A stretch of DNA of 64,000 nt from Rhodanobacter thiooxydans LCS2 (GCF_000264375.1 NZ_AJXW01000010.1:1-64000), one strand, 5' to 3'. Positions 17,418 through 26,183 are shown, counted from the stretch's first letter. A program made the numbers and translations. The notes: a model not told the origin generated them from the sequence alone.

Positions 17418-19934
17418 GTGACGGACGCTCGCACCATGGATCAACCACGGCTGGAGCTGGACTTTCACCAGGTATTCGAGCGGGTCACCGACGCCTACGT
17501 GGCGCTGGACCGCGACTGGCGCTACACCTACCTGAACGCGGCGGCCGGCGAACTTTTCGGGCGCAGGGCGGAGCAGCTGATCGGCCGGCACATCTGGACG
17601 GAGTTTCCGGAAGGTGTCGGGCAGCCGTTCCAGCTCGCCTACGAAAAGGCGATGGTCGAGCAGTGCCCGCAGCAGGTCGAGGCGTTCTACCCGCCGTACC
17701 ATCGCTGGTTCGAGAGCCGCGTCTATCCGTCGGCGGACGGGCTGACGATCTATTTCCGCGACATCACCGAGCGCAAGCGCGCCGAGCAGCTGGCGACCGG
17801 CCAGCACGAGATCCTGGAAGGTATCGCGGCGCAGCGGCCGCTGGTGGAAAGCCTCGAACGGATCGCGCGCCTGCACGAGACGATGAACCCCGGCGCGCTG
17901 TGCTCGCTGCTGCTCCTCGACGACGACGGCCGGCACGTGCTGCACGGCGCCGCACCCAGCCTGCCGGACGCTTACAACCGCGCCATGCACGGGCAGGAGA
18001 TCGGCGAGGCGCATGGCTCGTGCGGCACCGCCGCGTGGCACGGCGAGCGGGTGGTGGTGGCCGACATCGCCAGCCACCCGTACTGGGAGAACTACCGGGA
18101 AGTGGCGCTGGCGCATGACCTCAAGGCGTGCTGGTCGACGCCGGTGCTCGGCAGCCACAACGAGGTGCTCGGCACGTTCGCGGTGTATTTCCGCGAGCCG
18201 CGCGAGCCGCGCGAGGAGGAACTGCGCAGCATCGATCAGATGTTGCCGATCACCGGTATCGCGATCGAGAGCGAGCACCTGGTCGCGCGCCTGCGCGAAC
18301 GCAACCGCTTTTTCGAGTTGTCGCAGGAGATCTTCTGCATCCTCGACCCGCGCAGCGGGCGGTTGCTGCAGTTCAACCCGTCGCTGCCCCGCCTGACCGG
18401 CTACGGCGCCAGCGAGCTGACCTCGCGACCTTATCGCGAGTTCCTGTTGCCGCAGAACCCCGGCGACGATTCCGACCCGATGCTGGCGTGCGACCAGTCC
18501 GGCGAGTGCGTGCGCGAGTTCGTCAACCGCTGCCGCTGCCGTGACGGCAGCGAGCGGCTGCTGGAGTGGGTCTCGTTCGCCGCGCCCGACGGACTGCTCT
18601 ACGCGGTGGCGCGCGACATCACCGAGCGGCGCCGGGTCGAGGCCGAGCTGGCCCGTGCCTCCAGCCATGATCCGGTTACCGGCCTGCCGCAGCATCTGCA
18701 GCTCCGGCGCGAGGCGAGCGACCTGCTGAAGGACACGACGGCACCGGTCTGGGTGCTGGTGATCGGGCTGGACCGCTTCCAGGGTGTCAACGAATCGGTG
18801 GGCCACCTGAGCGGTGACGATGTGCTGCGGCAACTGGCCGGCCGCCTGCAGGCGGCGCTGGCCGGACAGGGCCGGGTCGCCCGCTTCGCCGGCGACGAGT
18901 TCGTGGTGACGGCGACCGGCCTGTCGGCGGACGGCGCACTGGCGCTGGCCGAGCGCCTGCGCGCCGCCGTGGCCGAACCAGTCGAGGGCAGCGATTACCG
19001 CCTGCTGCTGACCGCCAGCGTCGGCATCAGCCATTCACCCGACCACGGCACCGATCCAAACGACCTGCTGCGGCGGGCCGAGGCCGCGATGAGCCAGGCC
19101 AAGCGGGAGGGGCGCGACCGGGTGTCCGAGTTCTCGGTCGAGCAGATGCGCGATCTGGAAGACCGCCTGGTGATGGGCAACCAGCTGCGCGATGCGATCC
19201 GGCGCGGCGAGCTGGAACTCCACTACCAGCCGCAGTATCGCGCCACCGACCGTCGGCTGACCGGTTTCGAGGCGTTGCTGCGCTGGAACAGCGGCCAGCT
19301 CGGCCAGGTCCCGCCGGGGCGTTTCATCCCGATCGCCGAAGCGCTGGGCCTGATGCCCGAGATCGGCGAGTGGGTGCTCGACGCGGCCTGCCGGCAACTG
19401 CGGGCGTGGCTGGACCACGGCCATCGCGACTTCACCGTCGCGGTGAACATGTCGGCACAGCAGTTGCAGCGCCCCGGTCTGGCGGCGCAGGTCGGCGCGG
19501 CCCTGCAGCAGCACGGCGTGCCGGCGGCGATGCTGGACATCGAGATCACCGAGAGCTCGTTCATGGAGAACGTATGGCGCGTGCAGCGCACGCTGGCCGA
19601 GCTGAAGGCGCTGGGCCTGCAGTTGTCGCTGGACGACTTCGGCACCGGCTATTCCAGCCTGGCCTACCTCAAGCAGTTCCCGATCGACAAGCTGAAGATC
19701 GACCAGTCCTTCGTGCGCGAGCTGCCGGCCGATGCCGCCGACGCGGCGATCGTGCGCACCATCATCGCGGTGGCGCACGAACTGCACATGCATGTCGCCG
19801 CCGAAGGCGTAGCGACCCAGGCACAGGCGGACTTCCTCGCCGCCGCCGGCTGCGACGAACTGCAAGGCAACCACCTCGGGCCGGCCCTGAATGTGGAGCA
19901 GGCCGGGGAGCGTTTCGGTGTGGGGCGCGCGTAG
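17418..19934 (+). CDS. PAS-GAF-PAS-GGDEF-EAL cyclic-di-GMP signalling protein
   Basis: 838-residue cytoplasmic sensor with no membrane segment. N-terminal PAS (about 12-118, ending FRDITERKRAEQL), GAF (about 125-285, with GSCGTAAWHGERVVVADI), second PAS (about 290-405, ending ARDITERRRVEAEL), GGDEF (about 410-570) and EAL (about 585-830). The diguanylate cyclase signature reads RFAGDEFVV, so Ala replaces the first Gly, a change tolerated in active enzymes. The EAL domain has FEALLRW, NMSAQQL, DIEITESSFME, DDFGTGYSSLAYLKQ and AEGVAT, so phosphodiesterase activity is plausible. Its end reads LQGNHLGPAL where QGY-F-P is usual. The start is GTG at 17418 or ATG at 17436. Confidence 0.93.
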   Translation: MTDARTMDQPRLELDFHQVFERVTDAYVALDRDWRYTYLNAAAGELFGRRAEQLIGRHIWTEFPEGVGQPFQLAYEKAMVEQCPQQVEAFYPPYHRWFESRVYPSADGLTIYFRDITERKRAEQLATGQHEILEGIAAQRPLVESLERIARLHETMNPGALCSLLLLDDDGRHVLHGAAPSLPDAYNRAMHGQEIGEAHGSCGTAAWHGERVVVADIASHPYWENYREVALAHDLKACWSTPVLGSHNEVLGTFAVYFREPREPREEELRSIDQMLPITGIAIESEHLVARLRERNRFFELSQEIFCILDPRSGRLLQFNPSLPRLTGYGASELTSRPYREFLLPQNPGDDSDPMLACDQSGECVREFVNRCRCRDGSERLLEWVSFAAPDGLLYAVARDITERRRVEAELARASSHDPVTGLPQHLQLRREASDLLKDTTAPVWVLVIGLDRFQGVNESVGHLSGDDVLRQLAGRLQAALAGQGRVARFAGDEFVVTATGLSADGALALAERLRAAVAEPVEGSDYRLLLTASVGISHSPDHGTDPNDLLRRAEAAMSQAKREGRDRVSEFSVEQMRDLEDRLVMGNQLRDAIRRGELELHYQPQYRATDRRLTGFEALLRWNSGQLGQVPPGRFIPIAEALGLMPEIGEWVLDAACRQLRAWLDHGHRDFTVAVNMSAQQLQRPGLAAQVGAALQQHGVPAAMLDIEITESSFMENVWRVQRTLAELKALGLQLSLDDFGTGYSSLAYLKQFPIDKLKIDQSFVRELPADAADAAIVRTIIAVAHELHMHVAAEGVATQAQADFLAAAGCDELQGNHLGPALNVEQAGERFGVGRA

Positions 19935-19952
19935 CTGATCGGTGGCGTCCGC

Positions 19953-20363
19953 TCAGGCGGCGCCGGCACGTTCCTGCAGTGCCCGCAGCACGGCAAGCGC
20001 GTGGCTGGCCGCCTCGACGTGCACGAACAGGTGGTCGTGATACGCCGCGGCGACCACGTTGCAGCTGATGCCCGCCTCGGCCAGCGCAGCCGCGACGGCG
20101 GCGGTCAAGCCGACCGCCTGCAGGTCGGAATGCACGCTCAGGGTGATCCACGCGGCGCGGAACAGCACCGCCAGCCCGGCGTCCACCGCCTGCTGCTCCT
20201 CGACGATGAGGGTGAGTCCCTTACGCTCGCGGAAGGTGGCGATCGGCTCGACCCGATCCGGGATGCTGCCGCCGGGCAGTGCGACGAACACATACACGCC
20301 GCGGTTCAGCACGGGATGCATCGAGTGCAGCAGTTCGGCGAGATTCGAGACGGGGTGGCTCAT
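19953..20363 (-). CDS. ACT domain-containing protein
   Basis: 136 residues. The layout fits small two-lobed ACT proteins (DUF2241-like): an N-terminal half with GVYVFVALPGGSIPDRVEPIATFRERKGLTLIVEEQQA, and a C-terminal ACT-type half with WITLSVHSDLQAVGLTAAVAAALAEAGISCNVVAAAYHDHLFV. ACT domains bind amino acids or other small ligands to regulate enzymes; no ligand can be named. The ATG at 20363 has a gagga site upstream. It follows the GNAT gene on the same strand by 27 bases and may share its transcript. Confidence 0.85.
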   Translation of the reverse strand: MSHPVSNLAELLHSMHPVLNRGVYVFVALPGGSIPDRVEPIATFRERKGLTLIVEEQQAVDAGLAVLFRAAWITLSVHSDLQAVGLTAAVAAALAEAGISCNVVAAAYHDHLFVHVEAASHALAVLRALQERAGAA

Positions 20364-20390
20364 GGCAGTCCTCGCGACAGGCGCAAGCGG

Positions 20391-20831
20391 TCAGCTCGCC
20401 GGCCGCACGCTCCTGGGCCGGTACGCCATGCCGACGCCCGCCGGCGCGGTCGGTTCGAAGCCGAACCGGGCGTACAGCTCCTGCGCCCTGCCGTCCGCGA
20501 TCAGGCTGACGTAGCCGCCGGGCGGCACGTTCGCGTCCAGGTAGCCCAGGATCTCCTGCATGATGCGCTTGCCCAGGCCCTTGCCCTGGTGCCCGGGCAG
20601 CACCGCGATGTCCACCACCTGGTAGAAGCACGCGCCGTCCCCGATGATGCGGCCCATGCCGATCGGCTCGCCGCGATGCAGGATCTGCACCGCGAACAGC
20701 GAGCCCGGCAGCCCGCGCGCGGCCACCTCTTCGGACTTCGCGCTGAGCCCTGCGCCGGTGCGCAGGGCGTTGTAGACGCTGGCGCTCGGGGTTGCATGGA
20801 CGACGGCGCAGGCGGCGTCGTTCGTGCTCAT
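20391..20831 (-). CDS. GNAT family N-acetyltransferase
   Basis: 146 residues. The acetyl-CoA motif is clear in VDIAVLPGHQGKGLGKRIMQEILGYL (Q-G-K-G-L-G pyrophosphate loop), preceded by the beta-bulge strand GMGRIIGDGACFYQVVDI and followed by LYARFGFEPTAP, the usual motif B. The acetyl acceptor is unknown. It is part of a run of small minus-strand genes (20391 to 22029). Confidence 0.9.
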   Translation of the reverse strand: MSTNDAACAVVHATPSASVYNALRTGAGLSAKSEEVAARGLPGSLFAVQILHRGEPIGMGRIIGDGACFYQVVDIAVLPGHQGKGLGKRIMQEILGYLDANVPPGGYVSLIADGRAQELYARFGFEPTAPAGVGMAYRPRSVRPAS

Positions 20832-20849
20832 GCTGCTATGGGTGCCGGT

Positions 20850-21038
20850 TCATTTGCCGGCCGACGATGCGGTGGGCGTCCTGCGGAACAGTCGAAGCCA
20901 GAACGCCAGCTCGAACAGCACGCCGGCGAGGAGCAGCACGCTGCCGACCAGCGGGGCGCCGAAGTACAGCGGGCCGAGGCCGAGGGCATAGGCGGTGATG
21001 GCCGCGAGGAAGATGGCGAAAGTGATCAGGTGGCGCAT
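20850..21038 (-). CDS. Small membrane protein, two predicted helices
   Basis: 62 residues. Two hydrophobic segments (LITFAIFLAAITAYALGLG and VGSVLLLAGVLFELAFWL) are joined by a short loop, with a basic C-terminal tail. The ATG at 21038 is preceded by agaggtga, a strong ribosome site; the longer frame from 21068 has none. Such proteins are common near stress or metabolic genes, but no family function is recognised. It ends 18 bases before the start of the GNAT gene. Confidence 0.75.
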   Translation of the reverse strand: MRHLITFAIFLAAITAYALGLGPLYFGAPLVGSVLLLAGVLFELAFWLRLFRRTPTASSAGK

Positions 21039-21118
21039 GGATTCACCTCTTTGCGTGGGGCGTGGCATTCACTGATAGGCCGCAGGCCGTTTCGTGGCAG
21101 CAAGGGCCGGCCCGCGTT

Positions 21119-21466
21119 TCACAGCGCACGGCCATCGTAGTGCCGGACCGGGATGGTCGAGAGCTCGATGCCCTCGATGCAGCGGATGTTGATCGCAGCC
21201 ATCACGCTGCCCTTCGGGTCCGGGCCTTCGGCGTACGGATGCATGCCGCAGACCGGGCAGAACCGGTGCTGGATGGCGTGCTGGTTGAACGTGTAGCTGC
21301 TGGCGGCGTCCTCGGGCGTCAGCAGGTGGAGCTTCTCGCGCGGCACGAACCATAGCAGCGAGCCCTTGCGCTGGCAGATCGAGCAGTTGCACGCCAGCGC
21401 TTCCCCGATCTCGCCTTCCACCTCGAACGCCACCCCGCCGCAGTGGCAACTGCCCTTGTGGTTCAT
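21119..21466 (-). CDS. GFA family (glutathione-dependent formaldehyde-activating-like) protein
   Basis: 115 residues. The family's zinc-binding cysteines are visible: GSCHCGGVAF (CxC), ACNCSICQRKG (CxxC) and HRFCPVCGMHPYAEG (CxxC), with typical spacing. These small zinc-fold proteins include centromere-V-type and Gfa enzymes; the catalytic role here is unassigned. The ATG at 21466 has gggaggt upstream and overlaps the stop of the preceding GNAT gene by four bases, so the two are translationally coupled. Confidence 0.92.
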   Translation of the reverse strand: MNHKGSCHCGGVAFEVEGEIGEALACNCSICQRKGSLLWFVPREKLHLLTPEDAASSYTFNQHAIQHRFCPVCGMHPYAEGPDPKGSVMAAINIRCIEGIELSTIPVRHYDGRAL

Positions 21467-22029
21467 GGCCGACCTCCCGATGTTCTGCGTCGTGGTCCGA
21501 TATTCGATGATGAGCCTGCGATGGATCGTGCCATCACGATATCCCGCTGCGGGTCGTTGCCCAGCGGAAAAACATGGTCGCCGACCTCGACGAAGCCGCA
21601 TTTCCGGTAGAACGCGATCGCCCGTGGATTGTGCTCCCACACGCCCAGCCAGATCACGTCCGAGCCGCGCGCTTCCATTTCCCGGATACAGGCACGCATG
21701 AGATTCTGCGCAATCCCCTTGCCATGCCAGGCGTCGGCAACATACAGCCGCTGGATCTGGCCGGGGGAGGCGGCCGCAACGCAATCCGGTGCGCCGTCCC
21801 AGCGTAGTTGGGCGAAGCCGACCAGCCCCTCGTTGCCATCGCACAGCAAGGTCAGCATGCGCGGGTCGGCGATCTCACCCGACTGGATCGCTTCGCCGTA
21901 GCTGGTGCAGCAGTGACGATCCATGTTTTCGGATGTATTTGCCGCGCCGAAGGTGCCTCGGAAGGTCGCCTCGGCGAGTCGCGAGAGCGGTGCTGCGTCG
22001 CCGGGGGTGGCTGTTCGAATGACGGGCAA
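21463..22029 (-). CDS. GNAT family N-acetyltransferase, TTG start likely
   Basis: 188 residues with the N-terminal VIRTATPGDAAPLSRLAEATF helix typical of the family. Further on are IQRLYVADAWHGKGIAQNLMRACIREME with its acetyl-CoA loop (H-G-K-G-I-A), WLGVWEHNPRAIAFYRKCGF and a C-terminal VGDHVFPLGND. The start is placed at a TTG (22029) because caggaga stands at ideal spacing before it and homologous reading begins there. The in-frame ATG at 22137 would add 36 residues with no family character. It overlaps the GFA gene downstream by four bases. Confidence 0.85.
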   Translation of the reverse strand: MPVIRTATPGDAAPLSRLAEATFRGTFGAANTSENMDRHCCTSYGEAIQSGEIADPRMLTLLCDGNEGLVGFAQLRWDGAPDCVAAASPGQIQRLYVADAWHGKGIAQNLMRACIREMEARGSDVIWLGVWEHNPRAIAFYRKCGFVEVGDHVFPLGNDPQRDIVMARSIAGSSSNIGPRRRTSGGRP

Positions 22030-22164
22030 GGACGTCTCCTGAGGTACACGGTGCCAGGGTGGACGGCGTCTGATGACGTTCGATACTGCAGGCGCCGACG
22101 CGCACCACGCACCACGAGGACAACCCCGTGACGGCAAAAAGCCTGAAAGCTCGAGGCAGGAGCG

Positions 22165-23082
22165 TCACGCGTTTGGGGGTGTTGGGGAGTTTCCTGCAGA
22201 TTGGTTGGCCTCCGCTGGCTGAAGCCGGGTACGCGCATTCGCGGGCGCAGATATCACGCCTTCTATCCATTGGATGTAGCTTGAGATGCGAACGCCGTAG
22301 AGGATTGCGCCGTAGAGACCTTCCACGAATGGGCGACCCGGTGCCCATCTGCTCCAGAATGGATGGCCCGCTGGATACTTGCTCCAGGAGGCCAGGCCGA
22401 CGAGTTGTCTTGAACCCCGGCCCCCGGTGATCAAGGGGCCGCCGCTGTCGCCGCTCCCCATGATGCCTTCAAGCGGCAAGGCGGATGCAGGCGGGTCAAA
22501 GCGATACCAGACATAGCGCGCATCGGCGCCGACAACCACGTTGAAGGCACGGCGCAAAACGGTGCGATGCGGGCTGTGGGAATCCTGGCCTTCGACGCCA
22601 TTGCCCGTGGCGCCCTTGCCCACGAGCTGTGCGGTCATCCCCACTTCCTTGTTCCCGCGATAGAGAGGCACGGGAGTCACATCCGTCACAGGCGACGCAA
22701 GTTCGATCAGCGCGATATCGTCGGATGACGCAAGAAATGCATGGACCTTGGAGAGATCGCCGGATGCCAGGGCTTCCTTGATCAACTGGTCGGGCAGTTT
22801 CCTGTAGCCAGGGTAGGTGATGACACGCTTGACCCTGCGCGCCACGCCGCCGATGGATACTTCGTCTTCCATGCCTTGCATTTGCATTGGCGCTGCGTGC
22901 GCTGCGGTTACGACCCACCGAGCTGCAATCAGGACGCCGTGTCCCTCACCCGGCATGTCGACCAGCGCGGGGAATGCCGAAGCCGGGACTCGATATTTGG
23001 CATCGTTGACGTCGCTACGAATGACGACGGCGCCGGCCGTGGACGAGATTGCGAGCAATACAACCAGAAGAAGGCGCCTCAT
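22165..23082 (-). CDS. Secreted trypsin-like serine protease
   Basis: 305 residues with a signal peptide (MRRLLLVVLLAISSTAGA). The chymotrypsin-fold triad is complete: His in WVVTAAHAAP, Asp in SSDDIALIELASPV, and Ser in GSGDSGGPLIT. Absence of PDZ or membrane domains suggests a periplasmic or secreted enzyme of the S1 family. The C-terminus ends in a short Pro/Asn tail. The start at 23082 is chosen as the beginning of the signal peptide; the reading from 23169 adds upstream sequence without a signal. A MITE-like element lies just upstream. Confidence 0.92.
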   Translation of the reverse strand: MRRLLLVVLLAISSTAGAVVIRSDVNDAKYRVPASAFPALVDMPGEGHGVLIAARWVVTAAHAAPMQMQGMEDEVSIGGVARRVKRVITYPGYRKLPDQLIKEALASGDLSKVHAFLASSDDIALIELASPVTDVTPVPLYRGNKEVGMTAQLVGKGATGNGVEGQDSHSPHRTVLRRAFNVVVGADARYVWYRFDPPASALPLEGIMGSGDSGGPLITGGRGSRQLVGLASWSKYPAGHPFWSRWAPGRPFVEGLYGAILYGVRISSYIQWIEGVISAPANARTRLQPAEANQSAGNSPTPPNA

Positions 23083-23160
23083 CGGTTTCCCTGTGATTGG
23101 AAGGTGGAAAATGTCCCTGACGCCTTTCTGGGTGACATGGCAGGAAATGAGGCTAGATTC

Positions 23161-23333
23161 AAATGACACTTACTTGAGCCCCGTTCTCGCTGAGCGTAGC
23201 CCGCGCAGCGGGCGGAGTCGAAGCGCCGGGCCGCCCCCATCGCCGGCGTGTCCTTCGACTTCGGCCTACGCTCAGAGCCTGCCCCGGACTTGATCCGGGG
23301 GCGAACGGGGCTTACTGAAGTAAGTGCCATTCG
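23161..23333. mobile_element. MITE-like element, copy 1
   Basis: A 173-base stretch begins aaatgacacttacttgag and ends with its near inverse ctgaagtaagtgccatt. Inner inverted segments are ccccgttctcgctgagcgtag and cctacgctcagag. It is flanked by the 10-base direct repeat ggctagattc (23151-23160 and 23334-23343), which looks like a target-site duplication. It encodes no protein. A second, longer relative is at 24590-24831. Confidence 0.85.
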
Positions 23334-23335
23334 GG

Positions 23336-24373
23336 CTAGATTCGCACACCCGACATCCCGAGCATGATGACGATCGCCAGGATCATGCTGGCGCTGACTG
23401 CGAGTATCCAGCCGCGATCAACGACGCGCCGGGCTGCCCCGTGCGCGAGAAGTATTCCGCGCGCCCCCGAGGCAAGATGGCCAAGCACGAAGAACACCCC
23501 CAGCAGGTAGTGCGGCAGCAGCCGGATATTCCATGCCCCATGGATGATGCCGTCCGGGGCGCCCACGGCAAACGCCCAATCACTCGGAATATCCAGGTAG
23601 CTGCGGGCGTAGACGAACACCGAGTCCAGGTGTCCGATGACGTAGACGGCGAGATACAGGCCCGCGGCCAGTTGAAAGCTACGGAAAATGTCGCCGCGCT
23701 TGCCGCTCCAGTGCCAGAACAGACGCATGCCGGTTATCGTCTGCAAGAGCAGCAGCAACACCAGGATCGGCTGGACAACGGGGTTCCGGTAGACGGTCTC
23801 GCCGATGTGCTGAATGGCGTTGTACGTTTTCGGCGAGGCAAGGAAGAACAGGTGGTTGATCACGTGAAACGCAATGTAGAAGACGATCACGGCTGCCGTG
23901 ATGCCGTGAACGACACGCCAGCGGGCGACGCTGTATGCTCCGTCCGCGGGCTTTTCGGTATCGGGACTCGCGAGCGCAATCCCCGCCATGGCCACCCACA
24001 GCACCGACCAGACAACCTCGTCCGGAAGACGGCTTTTCACCATGTAGGTCACGACGCCCAGAAAGACGTAGAGCGTTGGCGCCATGACGGTGGCGTAGGC
24101 GAGCCGCCGCATGCTCGTGGGCCCGGGAAGCTTCCAGGCGAAGGCAAACCCGACGGCAGGCGTGAGGAACACGCCAGCGAGCATCACCACGGCAAGCGGT
24201 ATCGACGCGGACCCGGTTGCCGCGGGGCCGCCGACGGCCATGTGGAAGCCATCGAGCCAGAATGGATAGGCGATGGCCGCCACGGCGGGAATCAGTCCGA
24301 AGAATCTCGCCAAGCCGTACGACCTGACGCCGGTGGTTGGCGCCGCCGATATCTCGCACGTACTCGTATTCAT
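23336..24373 (-). CDS. Multi-pass membrane protein, cytochrome-b-like, unknown function
   Basis: 345 residues with about eight to nine hydrophobic segments. Histidines sit in helices in patterns that could hold b-type heme ([56 protein letters not shown]), reminiscent of succinate dehydrogenase/cytochrome b anchors; this is only a resemblance. The start [12 protein letters not shown] at 24373 follows ggagag at good spacing. The frame stays open upstream through a transposase remnant, and the ribosome site itself lies in that remnant. The stop codon lies in the direct repeat at the edge of the MITE-like element. Confidence 0.75.
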   Translation of the reverse strand: MNTSTCEISAAPTTGVRSYGLARFFGLIPAVAAIAYPFWLDGFHMAVGGPAATGSASIPLAVVMLAGVFLTPAVGFAFAWKLPGPTSMRRLAYATVMAPTLYVFLGVVTYMVKSRLPDEVVWSVLWVAMAGIALASPDTEKPADGAYSVARWRVVHGITAAVIVFYIAFHVINHLFFLASPKTYNAIQHIGETVYRNPVVQPILVLLLLLQTITGMRLFWHWSGKRGDIFRSFQLAAGLYLAVYVIGHLDSVFVYARSYLDIPSDWAFAVGAPDGIIHGAWNIRLLPHYLLGVFFVLGHLASGARGILLAHGAARRVVDRGWILAVSASMILAIVIMLGMSGVRI

Positions 24374-24580
24374 TTTCGGACTCTCCATGTGCGCACTGTC
24401 GGTCATGCGATGCGGGTGGTTGACGCTCTGGACGAACCCGGCGCTGGCCAGTGCCCACTTGAAGTCGCCGGTCAGGAGCCCCGCGCCGTGATCATTGTGC
24501 AGCAGAGTGCCGGCTGCTGGTTGGCGTTGACGCAGCGCCGCGGCCAGCGCCCGGCGGGTCAGCTGGGCCGTCCGGGAAAA
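24374..24580 (-). pseudogene. IS3-type transposase C-terminal remnant
   Basis: Read on the minus strand, the sequence encodes [22 protein letters not shown] and [11 protein letters not shown]. These match the integrase-core pattern of IS3-group transposases (H-S-D-R-G-S-Q-Y, then M-S-R-x-G-x-x-x-D-N-A-x-M-E-S), including the DDE aspartate and glutamate. The remainder of the transposase and the IS ends are missing, so this is a decayed fragment. It is in frame with the downstream membrane protein. Confidence 0.75.
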
Positions 24581-24589
24581 TGTCCCTGA

Positions 24590-24831
24590 CACGAATGGCG
24601 CTTGACACGAATTATTTAAGCCCCGTTCTCGCTGAGCGTAGCCCGCGCAGCGGGCGGAGTCGAAGCGCCGCCAGGTGATGGCCCCATCGCCGGTGTGTCC
24701 TTCGACTTCCTCGCTCCTCAGGACCGTGGCCAAATGCCCACTCCCCGCGTGCGGCCTTCGGCCTACGCTCAGAGCCTCGCCCGGACTTGATATGGGGATG
24801 AACGGGGCTTGGGCTCAAGTAAGTGCCATTC
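24590..24831. mobile_element. MITE-like element, copy 2 (longer)
   Basis: About 240 bases in the same orientation as the element at 23161. It shares gccccgttctcgctgagcg, cgcgcagcgggcggagtcg, ccttcgactt and cctacgctcagagcc blocks, and ends with caagtaagtgccattc. The left end (gaatggcgcttgac) is the degraded inverse of the right end. The 8-mer gtccctga stands on both sides (24582-24589, 24832-24839) and may be a target duplication. It has no coding capacity. Extra sequence in the middle distinguishes it from copy 1. Confidence 0.8.
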
Positions 24832-24914
24832 GTCCCTGAAGACTCATGTCGCCTTTTGCCTTTGAAGTTCAGTCGCCGCCGGAGCACGAAGCGCGGAGGA
24901 AACCGCAGGCACGC

Positions 24915-25367
24915 CTATGGCTTGACCGAATAGCGGCTGGAGGTTGCGATGCGGTTCCAGGCGTTGATGACGATCGCCAGCCATTCGACCGCTGATATTT
25001 CGTCGGCGGAAAGAGTTGCCGCCGCCAGATCGTAAACCGTATCCGGTACCTGCCCCTCGGAGATCAACGTAATCGCCTCGATGAGTTCCAGCGCGGCGCG
25101 TTCTTTCCCGGTGAAGTAGTCGGCTTCCTGCCATGCCGCAAGAACAGCGATGCGATCTGCCGGCTCGCCACTGGCAAGCGCGTCCCGTGTGTGCAGTCGG
25201 CAACAGAAGGCGCAGTGGTTGATCTGGGAAGCGCGCAAGCGCAAGAGATGCGAGAAGCCTTCGGCGACTCCTGCCTTCGTCAGTGCGTCGGACACAAGCC
25301 GTTCGAGCTTCGCCACGGTTTGGTACAAATCAGGTGCGGATTTGCTGAGATTTACTCTTTCAGTCAT
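24915..25367 (-). CDS. AhpD / carboxymuconolactone decarboxylase family protein
   Basis: 150 residues, all-helical. The family motif is INHCAFCCRLHTRDALASGEP, giving the Cys-x-x-Cys redox pair followed by His. ADRIAVLAAWQEADYFTGKERAALELIEAITL and SADEISAVEWLAIVINAWNRIA are also typical. Members are small peroxidase-like thiol enzymes in antioxidant defence; substrates are rarely known. The ATG at 25367 follows aggga. It lies just beyond the second MITE-like element. Confidence 0.92.
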   Translation of the reverse strand: MTERVNLSKSAPDLYQTVAKLERLVSDALTKAGVAEGFSHLLRLRASQINHCAFCCRLHTRDALASGEPADRIAVLAAWQEADYFTGKERAALELIEAITLISEGQVPDTVYDLAAATLSADEISAVEWLAIVINAWNRIATSSRYSVKP

Positions 25368-25462
25368 TTGGATTTTCCCTTGGCGCTGCCTGACACTGGA
25401 GCCGAGTCGACCCCATGCGCGAAGCGATCGAGTCCCGACTCGAGCGAACCGTCAGGCCACAG

Positions 25463-25702
25463 CTAGTTGCGGGACCACACGATATCGATCCCCGCGGACG
25501 TTCCTGTTGCGCGCCTGAGAAGGGCGATGAACTCACTGCTCGCGCCAAGGCGCTCCAGCGCATCGATCGCCGTGTGCTCGACGAAGTAGTCCTGATCCGT
25601 AGACGACTCTTCTTCCATGTGGTCGATCAGGATCTCCAGGTCACGCTCCGAGATATTTCCGAGCGTGCGGCCACTTTCCTTTTCCGATATGCGAATACTC
25701 AT
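25463..25702 (-). CDS. Small conserved-type acidic protein, unknown function
   Basis: 79 residues beginning MSIRISEKESGRTLGNISERDLEILIDHMEEE. The pattern is one strand pair, an acidic helix and a C-terminal alpha/beta segment (IDALERLGASSEFIALLRRA, then GIDIVWSRN). I recall similar small proteins with misleading enzyme names in databases, so no function is given. The start at 25702 is preferred; a start 18 bases earlier is possible. No good ribosome site is visible for either. Confidence 0.65.
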   Translation of the reverse strand: MSIRISEKESGRTLGNISERDLEILIDHMEEESSTDQDYFVEHTAIDALERLGASSEFIALLRRATGTSAGIDIVWSRN

Positions 25703-26183
25703 GAATGAGGCCTTTTTCATGGGTTGCGGGATCGATGGGGTGCGGCCTGACGCTTGGCAGGCTCCGCATCGGGGCAGATGCGCCCGATGTTCGGCCTTCG
25801 GCTTTCCTTGGTCAAGTCGACGAATCCTGCCGTGCAACAAGGAGTTGCGGATGGCCGCTGGTGTAGGTGAGGGACGGTGGCACGATTGCATCTTTCATGA
25901 ATCGGGGTGCCAGGTCTTATCCCCACAATCGTCGGTGGTGACGGGGCTGATTCCAGGGTGCCGGTGGGTGTCCCGCTTGCAGGCTGTCATTCGACGATGT
26001 TTGCCGCCCAGGCGCTACGGCTTGCGCACCGAGGCGTGGGATAGCTGCGCCGTTGATACTGGCGGACGGCAAGCGCCATCCGCACCGGATGGGTGCAGTG
26101 GAATGGAAGGCTTCCTTGTCGGACTGGAGCAGCGCCGTACGCGGAATCCGCGCTGTCGGCGTTGCTCTTTTGCACGCGGCGGA
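25703..26183. other. Gene-poor gap
   Basis: About 480 bases without a convincing gene. The open frames here lack ribosome sites and recognisable motifs. It contains a short dyad (gcgccatccgcaccggatggg) near 26073. It separates the small gene set from the alpha-glucan locus. Confidence 0.5.

Noticed and set aside
25987-26175. 62-residue minus-strand frame in the gap after the small acidic protein
   Set aside because: No ribosome site, no recognisable pattern and low-complexity composition; kept as gap.
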